Origin: Chitinophagia bacterium
GTDB lineage: Bacteria > Bacteroidota > Bacteroidia > Chitinophagales > Chitinophagaceae
Direction: 5' to 3'
Assembly: GCA_010027295.1 (NCBI GenBank)
Contig: RGVM01000002.1
Coordinates: forward strand, 1-25,188
Length of the DNA: 25,188 bases
Part shown: one piece after another, positions 1-6,898 of the stretch
Position numbering within the stretch: the stretch's first letter is position 1
How the letters are laid out: each line of letters opens with the position of its first letter
Translations under genes and position numbers: made by a program
The notes under the pieces: generated by a model
Database searches by the model: none
Seen by the model: the letters and a program-made list of their open reading frames with translations, nothing else
Told to the model about the DNA's origin: nothing

Positions 1-12
1 CCTTGGCTTCAT

Positions 13-28
13 CCTTGAAGATTCAAGG
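13..28. repeat. Short inverted repeat downstream of the SDR gene
   Basis: A perfect 7-bp inverted repeat (CCTTGAA, GA, TTCAAGG) lies just past the stop of the minus-strand SDR gene. It could fold as a small hairpin in the 3' end of that transcript, but there is no clear T-run, so calling it a terminator would be a guess. Confidence 0.3.
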
Positions 29-65
29 GTCGCGCGCCATTATCGCAGCAGAACTATCTGTATCC

Positions 66-782
66 TCAGATGGCCTGGTGGTTGAAGGGCTGCAGCACCA
101 TCTCGCTGACAACACCGCTGAGCGGCTGCTGGCATAGGAACCAGATGGCCCTGGCGGCCTCCTCGGAGCGAATCATGCGATCCTTTTGCACGCGAAGGTC
201 GATCGTGTCCCAGAAGGGGGAGTCCACCCCCCCCAGGAACAGGTTGGTGATACGGATCTCGGTGCGCTTCACCTCCTCGCGTATGCTCTGCATCATCCCG
301 ACAAGCCCGTACTTGCTGGCGCTATAGGCCGCGGCGCCGGCCATCGGCACCTTGCCCAGCACGCCGGGGATGTTGATGATGAGGCCTTTCTTCACCTCCT
401 TCATGCCGGGCAGGAAGGCGCGCACCAGCAGGAAGGCTGCCGTCAGGTTGGCCTGAAGGGTGAGGTTGAACTCCTCCGGACTCAGTTGCTCCACCGGCTT
501 GATGATGCCGATGCCCGAGGCATTGACTAGGATGTCGATCGGTCCGCACTGGCGGCCGATATCTTCGGCCATGGAGGCCACGGCCGCCGCATCCGTCAGG
601 TCGGTCACAAAGCAACGACCGTGGGGAACGCCGATGGAATCGGCCAAAGCCGCGAGGCGGTCGGCCTTCCGGCCCGTGAGGAATACTTCCGCTCCACTGC
701 CCGCCAGCATCCGTGCCGCCTGTGAACCGATGCCGCCCGTCGCACCCGCGATGAGCACCTTCTTGCCGTTGAGCTTCTCCAT
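66..782 (-). CDS. SDR-family NAD(P)-dependent oxidoreductase, catalytic Ser replaced
   Basis: A 238-aa classical short-chain dehydrogenase/reductase. Visible are the Rossmann glycine motif GATGGIG (residues 13-19), NASG (87-90), and the active-site YSASK (Tyr153, Lys157). The ATG at 782 is chosen because the Rossmann strand begins eight residues later, as is usual for this family; the open frame continues upstream but carries no domain and overlaps the photolyase gene. In most classical SDRs a Ser sits 13 residues before the Tyr; here that position is Gly140 (sequence INIPG), so the Ser-Tyr-Lys triad is incomplete. The substrate cannot be predicted. The gene is divergent from the photolyase-family gene, with only 54 bp between starts, so the two probably share a control region. 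It is certainly an SDR; its enzymatic activity is uncertain. Confidence 0.9.
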   Translation of the reverse strand: MEKLNGKKVLIAGATGGIGSQAARMLAGSGAEVFLTGRKADRLAALADSIGVPHGRCFVTDLTDAAAVASMAEDIGRQCGPIDILVNASGIGIIKPVEQLSPEEFNLTLQANLTAAFLLVRAFLPGMKEVKKGLIINIPGVLGKVPMAGAAAYSASKYGLVGMMQSIREEVKRTEIRITNLFLGGVDSPFWDTIDLRVQKDRMIRSEEAARAIWFLCQQPLSGVVSEMVLQPFNHQAI

Positions 783-836
783 GACACGCCTGTTTCCCGG
801 ATAAACATTTGTAAGGGGGCTTTGTTCTGATCTGAG

Positions 837-2363
837 ATGTTCGAGACAACCCTCGTCTTCCCCCACCAGCTCTACGACCCGCACCCCTCGACGGCCCCGG
901 GCAGGACCGTAGTCATAGTCGAGGAACAACTCTTCTTCCGACAGTATCGATTCCATCGGCAGAAGCTCGTCCTCCATCGTGCATCTCTGCGCGCCTTCGC
1001 CGACAGGCTGAGAAAGTCCGGCTTCGAGGTCGAGTACGTGGAGGCAACGGAACATGCATCCGACACTCGGCATCTCCTGCCCGCACTTGCAGCCCGCGGA
1101 TGCCGACGGATACATGTCACGCACCTGTCGGACGACTGGCTCTCGAAACGCCTTGCCAGGGCTGCCGGACAGACGGGCATCACCCTCGAGACCCACGACG
1201 ACCCGGGCTTCCTCTACGACACCGCCGCGCTGGACGCCTTCTTCGAAGGACGGAAACGCTACTTCCAGACGGACTTCTACACCGCCGGACGGAAACGCAC
1301 GGGCATCCTGATCGAGCGCGACGGGACGCCCGCAGGCGGGAAATGGACCTTCGACACCGACAACCGGAAGCGGTACCCCGCAGGCGGCCAGCCACCGACA
1401 TTCCCACTGTCTCACGGTGACGAATACACGAAAGAAGCCGCGGAATACGTCGACAGGCACTTCCCAGACAGTCCGGGCTCATCCACCGAACCCTTCGCGA
1501 AGGGATACCCCTGGGCCTGGACGCACGAGGGCGCATCCGCCCTGCTGGACGACTTCCTGTCCCGACGGTTCAAGCAGTTTGGGGAGTATGAGGACGCCAT
1601 GGTCGCAAAGGAGTATTTCCTGCATCACTCGGTGCTCTCCCCCATGCTCAACATCGGCCTCATCACGCCTGCGGAAGTGCTGGAGAGGGCCCTTTCCCAG
1701 GAGGTGGCGAACGGCATCCCGCTCAACTCGCTGGAAGGTTTCGTCAGGCAGATCCTCGGCTGGCGCGAATTCATCCGCGCCGTCTACCTGCGGGAGGGCG
1801 TCTTCCAGCGCACCCGCAACTACTGGGGCTTTCACAGACGCATCCCCGCGTCGTTCTATGATGGCACGACGGGTATCGCCCCCTTCGACGGCGTCCTGCG
1901 TAAGGTACTCCTGACGGGCTACGCCCACCATATCGAGAGGCTCATGGTCCTCGGCAACTTCCTCCTGCTTTGCGAATTCGATCCCGACGAAGTGTATCGC
2001 TGGTTCATGGAGCTCTTCATCGACGCCTACGACTGGGTGATGGTGCCCAACGTATACGGCATGACACAGTTCGCGGACGGCGGACTCATGACGACCAAAC
2101 CCTATATCAGCGGCAGCAACTACCTCTCGAAGATGGGCGACTGGGAAACGGGGCCCATCCTCCCGTCCGGCCACCGCTGGGGTGAGATCTGGGACGCCCT
2201 CTTCTGGAGGTTCATGCACGTCCACCGCGACTTCTTCCTCTCCAACCCGCGCCTCGGCATGCTCGTCGGCACCTTCGACAGGATGCAGCCCACCAAGCGG
2301 GAACATCACCTCAAGGTGGCGGAATCCTTCCTCGCCTACCTCGACGAACCGACCGCCAAATGA
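837..2363 (+). CDS. Cryptochrome/photolyase-family protein (DPRP type) without FeS cysteines
   Basis: A 508-aa protein of the deoxyribodipyrimidine photolyase-related group (the PhrB/FeS-BCP lineage, PF04244). It has an N-terminal alpha/beta domain (about 1-130), the family motif GKWTFDTDNRK (about 168-178) and a C-terminal helical FAD-binding region with QILGWREF (305-312), the stretch ending FADGG, KPYISGSNY (421-429) and LFWRF (455-459). Known members repair (6-4) photoproducts or sense light and hold FAD plus a 4Fe-4S cluster bound by four Cys. This protein contains only two Cys in total, in the stretches ARGCRR and LLLCEF, and the region between MGDW (433-436) and LFWRF, where three cluster ligands normally sit, has none. 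It therefore cannot bind the canonical cluster. The stop is 4 nt before a flavin reductase-like gene, suggesting coupled expression. Family assignment is firm; repair versus signalling role is open. Confidence 0.9.
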   Translation: MFETTLVFPHQLYDPHPSTAPGRTVVIVEEQLFFRQYRFHRQKLVLHRASLRAFADRLRKSGFEVEYVEATEHASDTRHLLPALAARGCRRIHVTHLSDDWLSKRLARAAGQTGITLETHDDPGFLYDTAALDAFFEGRKRYFQTDFYTAGRKRTGILIERDGTPAGGKWTFDTDNRKRYPAGGQPPTFPLSHGDEYTKEAAEYVDRHFPDSPGSSTEPFAKGYPWAWTHEGASALLDDFLSRRFKQFGEYEDAMVAKEYFLHHSVLSPMLNIGLITPAEVLERALSQEVANGIPLNSLEGFVRQILGWREFIRAVYLREGVFQRTRNYWGFHRRIPASFYDGTTGIAPFDGVLRKVLLTGYAHHIERLMVLGNFLLLCEFDPDEVYRWFMELFIDAYDWVMVPNVYGMTQFADGGLMTTKPYISGSNYLSKMGDWETGPILPSGHRWGEIWDALFWRFMHVHRDFFLSNPRLGMLVGTFDRMQPTKREHHLKVAESFLAYLDEPTAK

Positions 2364-2367
2364 TCGC

Positions 2368-2844
2368 ATGAAAAAACCCTGGAACCGCACCGACCAGCCC
2401 GTCTACAGCGTAAGCTCCTTCCACGCGGGCAAAGCGAACATGCACATCTGCACCTACGTCTCCGCCGTGAGTATGCATCCGAAACGCTTCATGGTGGCCC
2501 TCTTCAAGGGCACCCGGACATTGGACCTGGTCGCACGGGAAAAGCGAATGGTGCTGCAACTGTTGTCGGCCGGACAGCACCGGCTCATCCCATTGCTGGG
2601 TCGCAAGTCGGGACACGACACCGACAAGATGGCGATACTGGAGCGGCGTGGCCTGCTCACCCGGTGGGAAGGCGCCAGCGTGCTGGCCGATGCCCTCGCA
2701 TGGATGGAACTATCCGTCATCGGCTCGATGGATGCGGGCGACCATGTCATGATGCTCTGCGAACTGGTGCGCTATCGGAATCATCTTGAGGGGGCACCCC
2801 TCACGCTCGACATCCTGCGCGCGAAGGGCATGGTCCGCAACTGA
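2368..2844 (+). CDS. Flavin reductase-like FMN-binding protein
   Basis: A 158-aa protein of the flavin reductase-like (DIM6/NTAB, PF01613) split-barrel type. The N-terminal stretch NMHICTYVSAVSMHPKRF (24-41) matches the FMN-phosphate-binding region, and AGDHVMMLCEL (123-133) carries the conserved GDH. The ATG at 2368 lies 4 nt after the stop of the photolyase gene; the open frame extends upstream only as an overlap with that gene. Such enzymes reduce free flavin with NAD(P)H or use bound FMN for small oxidoreductions. The tight coupling suggests it may supply or reduce flavin for its neighbour, but that is inference from context alone. It is slightly short for the family, with no sign of truncation. 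Confidence 0.85.
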   Translation: MKKPWNRTDQPVYSVSSFHAGKANMHICTYVSAVSMHPKRFMVALFKGTRTLDLVAREKRMVLQLLSAGQHRLIPLLGRKSGHDTDKMAILERRGLLTRWEGASVLADALAWMELSVIGSMDAGDHVMMLCELVRYRNHLEGAPLTLDILRAKGMVRN

Positions 2845-2850
2845 TGCCCC

Positions 2851-2880
2851 CCTGCGATCGCAGGCAGACGCGTCCGCCTG
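2851..2880. repeat. Two consecutive palindromes before the dipeptide epimerase gene
   Basis: The 59-bp gap between the flavin reductase stop and the epimerase start holds a perfect 14-bp palindrome (CCTGCGATCGCAGG, 2851-2864). Overlapping it is a 20-bp palindrome with one mismatched pair (2861-2880, arms CAGGC and GCCTG around GACGCGTC), followed by TTTCG. It could be a weak terminator or an operator for the epimerase gene. Function is not demonstrated. Confidence 0.45.
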
Positions 2881-2903
2881 TTTCGTGCTACCTTAGTCGC
2901 ATT

Positions 2904-4007
2904 ATGAAGCCATTCATCACCCATACCGAGATCTTCAAGCTGGCCATCCCAATGGAGCCCTTCGTCATCGCAACGGAGGTATCGACGGTCGCTCAGAACA
3001 CCTTCATACGTATCCACACGTCCGACGGCATCACCGGGATGGGCGAATGTTCCGCCTTCCCCATGCTCACGGGCGAGACGGGCGCCACCTGCTTCGAAGT
3101 GGGGAAGGACCTGGCAGGACTCCTCAGAGGGAAGGAGCCATCAGACATCGAAGCCCGGATGGCGGACATGGACGCCTACATCGCGCGCAACTCCACCATC
3201 AAGAGCGCATTCGACATGGCCCTGCACGACATAGCGGCCAAGCAGGCCGGCGTCCCCCTCTTCCGCTACCTGGGCGGCAGCCGCCGGACGATCGTGACGG
3301 ACCTCACCATCGGCATCGACGAGCCGGAGAGCATGGCCGCCACCGCGAGGGACTTCGTGTCACGCGGGGTGAAGACCATCAAGGTGAAGCTCGGCAAGGA
3401 CGGCGACAGCGATATCGATCGCATCCGGCTCATCCGCGAGGCCGTTGGACCCGATATCGCCCTGAGGGCGGATGCTAACCAGGGATGGGACCCCGAGACG
3501 GCGCTACGCGTGCTGACCGCCATCGCACCCTACCGTGTCGAGTTCTGCGAGCAGCCCATGCACCACCGGCATGATGCCCGTCTGCCGGCTCTGCGCCAGT
3601 CATCCCCCATCCCCATCATGGCCGACGAAAGCGTATGCGACCATTTCGATGCGGAACGCGTGATAGGGTCCGGCGGATGCGACTATATAAATATCAAACT
3701 GGCGAAGTCGGGCGGCATTCTGGAAGCCATCCGCATCGCTGACACAGCCCGGGCACTCGGCACCCCCTGCATGCTCGGCGGCATGCTGGAGTCGCGGCTC
3801 GGCCTGACGGCCAAGGTGCACCTCGCCCTCTCACACGACAACATCGTATTCCACGACCTCGACACCTGCCTGCTCGGACAACTCGAAGACCCCGTCATCG
3901 GGGGGGCCGAATACAGAGGCTTCGAACTCCATGTGGGCGACGGACCAGGTCTCGACGCAGATATCGACCCCACCTTCCTCGTCAGATGCGAACAAGCCGT
4001 CGTCTGA
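2904..4007 (+). CDS. Dipeptide epimerase (L-Ala-D/L-Glu epimerase type), enolase superfamily
   Basis: A 367-aa enolase-superfamily protein of the muconate lactonizing subgroup. An N-terminal capping domain (about 1-125) is followed by a beta/alpha barrel with the expected catalytic residues: KVK (Lys160, Lys162), metal ligands Asp190 (ADANQGW), Glu216 (FCEQP) and Asp241 (ADES), and the general-base Lys265 (NIKLAKSGG). The DLD motif (Asp318, Asp320) is the DxD signature of dipeptide epimerases, where it binds the dipeptide amino group. The likely reaction is epimerisation of L-Ala-D-Glu to L-Ala-L-Glu during murein peptide recycling, though other dipeptide specificities exist in the family. 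The ATG at 2904 (MKPFITH) is preferred over an in-frame ATG at 2844, which would overlap the flavin reductase stop and add a non-conserved arginine-rich leader. Confidence 0.92.
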   Translation: MKPFITHTEIFKLAIPMEPFVIATEVSTVAQNTFIRIHTSDGITGMGECSAFPMLTGETGATCFEVGKDLAGLLRGKEPSDIEARMADMDAYIARNSTIKSAFDMALHDIAAKQAGVPLFRYLGGSRRTIVTDLTIGIDEPESMAATARDFVSRGVKTIKVKLGKDGDSDIDRIRLIREAVGPDIALRADANQGWDPETALRVLTAIAPYRVEFCEQPMHHRHDARLPALRQSSPIPIMADESVCDHFDAERVIGSGGCDYINIKLAKSGGILEAIRIADTARALGTPCMLGGMLESRLGLTAKVHLALSHDNIVFHDLDTCLLGQLEDPVIGGAEYRGFELHVGDGPGLDADIDPTFLVRCEQAVV

Positions 4008-4066
4008 TATGCAGACTTTAGCTGCAACCCAAACAGACATGAAAAAATTAAATCAGGTAAGATACT

Positions 4067-4420
4067 ATGACAGGACACATTTTCTTTTATATAGGATTTT
4101 CACTTTTGACAATGCACGAAATGGACGCAATACGTTGCCGAGAGTGGCGCATTTTTCCAGGACTTTCACTGCTCACTGACAAATTAGGACACATAATATT
4201 TGTTTTCGCACATCTTCCTTTATTCTTCTTTATATTTTGGCTCCTAACACATAACCAAGACATAGAAGCATTCATAAAGGGATTTAATATTTTTATGATT
4301 CTACATCTAGGACTTCATATTTTGTTTCTTAAACACAAAAACAATGAATTTAAAGACTGGATTTCTTGGACAATTATAATTGGTGCAGGCTTATGTGGAC
4401 TGCTTGACTTAATAGTTTAG
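4067..4420 (+). CDS. Small multi-span membrane protein, DUF6713-like
   Basis: A 117-aa, very hydrophobic protein with about four predicted membrane spans (roughly 4-20, 43-60, 69-88, 98-117). The conserved-looking stretch HEMDAIRCREWRIFPGLSLL (17-36) resembles small membrane proteins annotated as DUF6713; I recognise this only from memory of the family, and no function is known to me. A GGTAAG lies about 10 nt before the ATG. Base composition is far more AT-rich than any neighbour, and the gene sits alone inside a repeat-bounded island, which points to recent horizontal acquisition. Its membrane location is predicted from hydrophobicity only. Confidence 0.75.
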   Translation: MTGHIFFYIGFSLLTMHEMDAIRCREWRIFPGLSLLTDKLGHIIFVFAHLPLFFFIFWLLTHNQDIEAFIKGFNIFMILHLGLHILFLKHKNNEFKDWISWTIIIGAGLCGLLDLIV

Positions 4421-4516
4421 GGTGACAATTGAAAATCCATATGCCATAGCATCTTATTATTAGACAACAATAATGAAACGACAGAACTCAAAGAACCAAT
4501 GAACAGAAAGGGCAGT

Positions 4517-4647
4517 AGCTAACAGCAGCTACCCAAAAGCGGGGTTTCGTGTTCCAAAGGCAGTTTTGTGGTTAATCAAACATTAGTTTTTCAAATCAAG
4601 TTTTGTGGGAAAAGTCCCGCCCTTCGGGTAGCTGCAAAACGATATAC
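4517..4647. repeat. Long attC-like inverted repeat in the 4421-4740 intergenic stretch
   Basis: The gene-free stretch 4421-4740 contains two arms that can pair: GCAGCTACCC (4525-4534) and GGGTAGCTGC (4626-4635) are a perfect 10-bp match. Both continue inward with GCGGG (4539-4543) and CCCGC (4616-4620) after a small bulge. The loop holds a 10-bp direct repeat AGTTTTGTGG (4562-4571, 4599-4608). Flanking the arms are AGCTAAC (4517-4523), one base off the integron R'' consensus RYYYAAC, and GATATAC (4641-4647), a poor match to R' GTTRRRY. The overall design resembles a cassette recombination site. From about 4648 to 4740 the composition returns to host-like; I see no gene there. Confidence 0.55.
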
Positions 4648-4740
4648 TCAGTGCACACAGTCCCTTTATGAATACATCCATTTGGATGAGGGCGACCTCT
4701 CATACACGTCCAAAGGAATTGACAACGCCAAACCGATAGT

Positions 4741-5265
4741 ATGGACAGACCCCAACCCCGCAAAGCATCGGACAGCCTGGTGATCATGACCGAGCTCGTA
4801 CTCCCTAACGACACGAACCTCTTCGGCAACCTCATGGGAGGGCGGCTCATGTACTGGATGGACATCGCCGCAGGCCTCTCCGCGGGAAAACACTGCAACA
4901 GCGCAGCTGTCACGGCCAGCGTAGACAACATTTCCTTCCAGGCGCCCATCCGCCTCGGAAACGCCGTGCACATCGAGGCCCGCGTAACGAGGGCCTTCAA
5001 TACGAGCATGGAGATCTACATCAAAGTGTGGGGAGAGGACATCGCGGAGCAAGTCCGTTACAGCAGCAACGAGGCCTATTACACGTTCGTGGCACTGAAT
5101 GCGGAGAGAAGACCGAAACCCGTGGCGGAAGTCCTGCCGCAGACACCAGAGGAACAGCGACTCTACGACGGCGCCCTCCGACGTAGACAACTCCGCCTGA
5201 TCCTCGGCGGCAAGATGAAACCCAGGGACGCAAAAGAGTTGCGGGCCCTCTTCCTGAAGGATTGA
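4741..5265 (+). CDS. Acyl-CoA thioesterase, hotdog fold
   Basis: A 174-aa single-hotdog acyl-CoA thioesterase (PF03061, related to YciA and the cytosolic acyl-CoA hydrolases). The signature stretch PNDTNLFGNLMGGRLMYWMD (22-41) contains the Asp expected at the active site (Asp41); the following helix, and SVDNISFQAPIRLGN with the downstream strands, complete the fold. It should hydrolyse acyl-CoA to free fatty acid and CoA in the cytosol; chain-length preference cannot be read. The ATG at 4741 gives about 15 residues before the conserved MTELVLP, normal for the family. It is convergent with the acyltransferase gene (10 bp between stops), and both act on acyl-CoA or acyl-lipid substrates. Its upstream side borders the AT-rich island, so its original promoter may have been displaced. 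Confidence 0.92.
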   Translation: MDRPQPRKASDSLVIMTELVLPNDTNLFGNLMGGRLMYWMDIAAGLSAGKHCNSAAVTASVDNISFQAPIRLGNAVHIEARVTRAFNTSMEIYIKVWGEDIAEQVRYSSNEAYYTFVALNAERRPKPVAEVLPQTPEEQRLYDGALRRRQLRLILGGKMKPRDAKELRALFLKD

Positions 5266-5275
5266 AAAGGGGGGA

Positions 5276-6091
5276 TCAGCCCTCCATACCAGATAGCAGA
5301 TGGTGGCGGCCACGAAGCATGTACTCGCGGCTCTGCTCGATGGCGTCCATCACCATGTCCAGGATCTCCTCGACTGAAGCTGTATAGTCGATATCGAGCG
5401 GTGCTTTGAAGCGGACCGTCAGGATGGAACCTCGCTTCTTGAAACTCAACCCCTTCTTCGTAAAGGCCCTCCAAAAGCCGTTGATGACCACCGGGACAAC
5501 TATGGGGCGGTGCTCCCGGATGAGGTGGGCCGTACCCTTGCGGCCCGCAGCGAAGGGTTTTGTGGTACCCTGCGGGAAAGTGATCACCCAGCTGCGGGAG
5601 AGGGCCTTCGAGATCTTCTGCGTGTCGGCTGGGTCGAGATTCCGCTGAACGTCCTTCCCTTCGGCGCGCCAGGTCCGCTTCACCATGAGCGCCCCGCCCA
5701 ATGCGAACATACGGGATAGGAAACTGTCCTTCATCGTCTCCTCCGCCGCCACGAAATGCACATTGGAGAAAGGGTTCAACAGATAATAAGGGATGCCCAG
5801 CCGGTTCTCCTTCCGCCACTTGACGGCACAGAAGATGTGGAGGAAGGTGATGACGTCGGCGAAATAGGTCTGATGGTTGCTGACGAAGAGCACATTGCGC
5901 CTGGGCAGGTGTCGGAGATGCTCGGTGCCTGTGATTTTCAGGCGGTTGAACATCGTCAGTCCGGGGTAGGTGACGGCGCCGACGAGGGCATAGACCAGTT
6001 TCCTGACCACCCCCACTTTCGCCAGCCTGTCTGTCAAGGATGTCTTTCCCAATGCTGCGTTTTCAAGACGGACAATATACCCATTCGCCAT
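5276..6091 (-). CDS. Lysophospholipid acyltransferase family protein (PlsC-like)
   Basis: A 271-aa membrane-associated acyltransferase of the 1-acyl-glycerol-3-phosphate acyltransferase superfamily. Block I reads NHQTYFAD (72-79): His73 and Asp79 are separated by five residues, whereas textbook PlsC has HX4D. Block III reads FPQGTTKPF (172-180) in place of the usual FPEGTRS, so the acidic residue is Gln. I recall the same NHQTYFAD and FPQGTTKPF variants in other Bacteroidota proteins, so this looks like a phylum subfamily rather than a broken enzyme. The likely role is acyl transfer to a lysophospholipid or other lipid; the acceptor is unknown. The ATG at 6091 (MANGY) is chosen over an in-frame upstream start that lacks conservation. 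It is divergent from the HAD phosphatase gene (75-bp shared region). Confidence 0.88.
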   Translation of the reverse strand: MANGYIVRLENAALGKTSLTDRLAKVGVVRKLVYALVGAVTYPGLTMFNRLKITGTEHLRHLPRRNVLFVSNHQTYFADVITFLHIFCAVKWRKENRLGIPYYLLNPFSNVHFVAAEETMKDSFLSRMFALGGALMVKRTWRAEGKDVQRNLDPADTQKISKALSRSWVITFPQGTTKPFAAGRKGTAHLIREHRPIVVPVVINGFWRAFTKKGLSFKKRGSILTVRFKAPLDIDYTASVEEILDMVMDAIEQSREYMLRGRHHLLSGMEG

Positions 6092-6166
6092 GAGATCGCA
6101 ACATTTCGTGGAACCGTCCACTCGGCAGGCTCGGTCGTTTCTGGCACATGGGAGGTATCTTTACGC

Positions 6167-6823
6167 ATGCCCATGGATACCGCGATTTTCGATATGGACG
6201 GACTCCTCATCGATTCCGAACCCCTTTGGCACGAGGCGGCCGTGGAAGCGATGCAGGTCCTCGGGGTGTCGATCGACGCCGAGGAATACGCAGGTACGGT
6301 CGGCCTCCGGACGAAGGAGTTCCTTCAGCATTGGTTCAGGGTGCATGAGATAGACATGTCCCATGCCGAAGACATGGAGGCCGAGATCACCCGACTGGTT
6401 ATCGAAAAGGTGAAGACGAGGGGAGCCCTCATGCCCGGAGCCGAACAGGCCGTACGGATGCTCCACAGAGAAGGCTTCCGCATTGGTCTCGCCACCTCCT
6501 CTCCGCTTTCCCTGGTGGATGCCTTCTTCGAAAAGAGCGGTATGCGGCACCTCTTCCATGCAGTGGCCTCCGCCGAACATCTGGAGTACGGGAAGCCTCA
6601 TCCACAGGTCTACCTCGACTGCATCCGCAGTCTGGGAACACTTCCTTCAAACTGTGTCTGCCTCGAGGACTCCTTCAATGGCATGCTGGCTGCCAAGTCG
6701 GCCCGAAGCCGGTGCATCGTCGTCCCTGCCAAAGACGTCTGGAACAAAGGTTGCTGGGAGGCGGCAGACCTCAAGCTGGCCACGCTGGAAGCCCTCACGA
6801 TGGATACTGTCCGATCGCTTTGA
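6167..6823 (+). CDS. HAD-IA family phosphatase (sugar-phosphate type, YniC/HxpB-like)
   Basis: A 218-aa haloacid dehalogenase-superfamily phosphatase with a C1 cap. Motif I is DMDGLLIDSEP (Asp9 nucleophile, Asp11 acid/base), motif II is in LATSSP (Ser111-Ser112), motif III is Lys143 (YGKPHP), and motif IV is Glu167-Asp168 (CLEDSFNG). Close relatives such as YniC (HxpB) dephosphorylate hexitol- and 2-deoxyglucose-phosphates; specificity here is open. Two in-frame ATGs lie 6 nt apart (6167 and 6173). A GGAGG at 6151-6155 is 11 nt before the first, or 17 nt before the second, which favours 6167. Upstream extension of the frame overlaps the acyltransferase and is not homologous. The gene converges on the S1 gene across a hairpin terminator. 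Confidence 0.9.
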   Translation: MPMDTAIFDMDGLLIDSEPLWHEAAVEAMQVLGVSIDAEEYAGTVGLRTKEFLQHWFRVHEIDMSHAEDMEAEITRLVIEKVKTRGALMPGAEQAVRMLHREGFRIGLATSSPLSLVDAFFEKSGMRHLFHAVASAEHLEYGKPHPQVYLDCIRSLGTLPSNCVCLEDSFNGMLAAKSARSRCIVVPAKDVWNKGCWEAADLKLATLEALTMDTVRSL

Positions 6824-6847
6824 AGGCCGGTGTGTCTGGAAAAGAAG

Positions 6848-6873
6848 ATGGCCGCACCGGGGTGCGGCCATCG
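6848..6873 (-). terminator. Hairpin terminator between the HAD gene and the S1 gene
   Basis: A perfect 12-bp inverted repeat (GATGGCCGCACC, GG, GGTGCGGCCATC) lies between convergent genes. Read on the minus strand, the stem is followed by TTCTTTTCC, so it best fits an intrinsic terminator for the S1 gene. It may also stop plus-strand transcripts from the HAD gene, although no T-run follows on that side. Confidence 0.85.
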
Positions 6874-6898
6874 AAGGCTGTCTGGACTTCGGGGGTGG

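Larger units (their letters stand above)
4008..4647. mobile_element. AT-rich island: putative solitary gene cassette
   Basis: The sequence turns abruptly AT-rich immediately after the epimerase stop: by hand count, 4201-4380 is 28% GC against 62% in 3841-3960. The island holds one small membrane-protein gene and ends in a long attC-like inverted repeat. A 9-bp direct repeat TAGCTGCAA occurs at 4019-4027 and 4629-4637, and the edges read GATATGC (4006-4012) and GATATAC (4641-4647). No integrase or transposase is present in the window. One ORF followed by a folded ~110-nt element is the layout of an integron-type gene cassette; the assignment is inference. Confidence 0.5.

Noticed and set aside
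783..836. Possible -7/-33 promoter between the SDR and photolyase genes
   Set aside because: AACATTTG is one base from TAnnTTTG, but no TTTG lies at the right distance; too weak to call on either strand.
1479..2390. A 303-codon open frame antisense to the photolyase gene
   Set aside because: GC-rich shadow frame; the opposite strand carries a clear conserved protein across the full length.
4568..4783. A 71-codon plus-strand open frame
   Set aside because: It runs through the right half of the attC-like hairpin and into the thioesterase start in another frame; no homology is recognised and composition changes midway.
6156..6163. TATCTTTA as a -7 box for the HAD gene
   Set aside because: No -33 element at 19-21 nt, and transcription would begin at or after the start codon.
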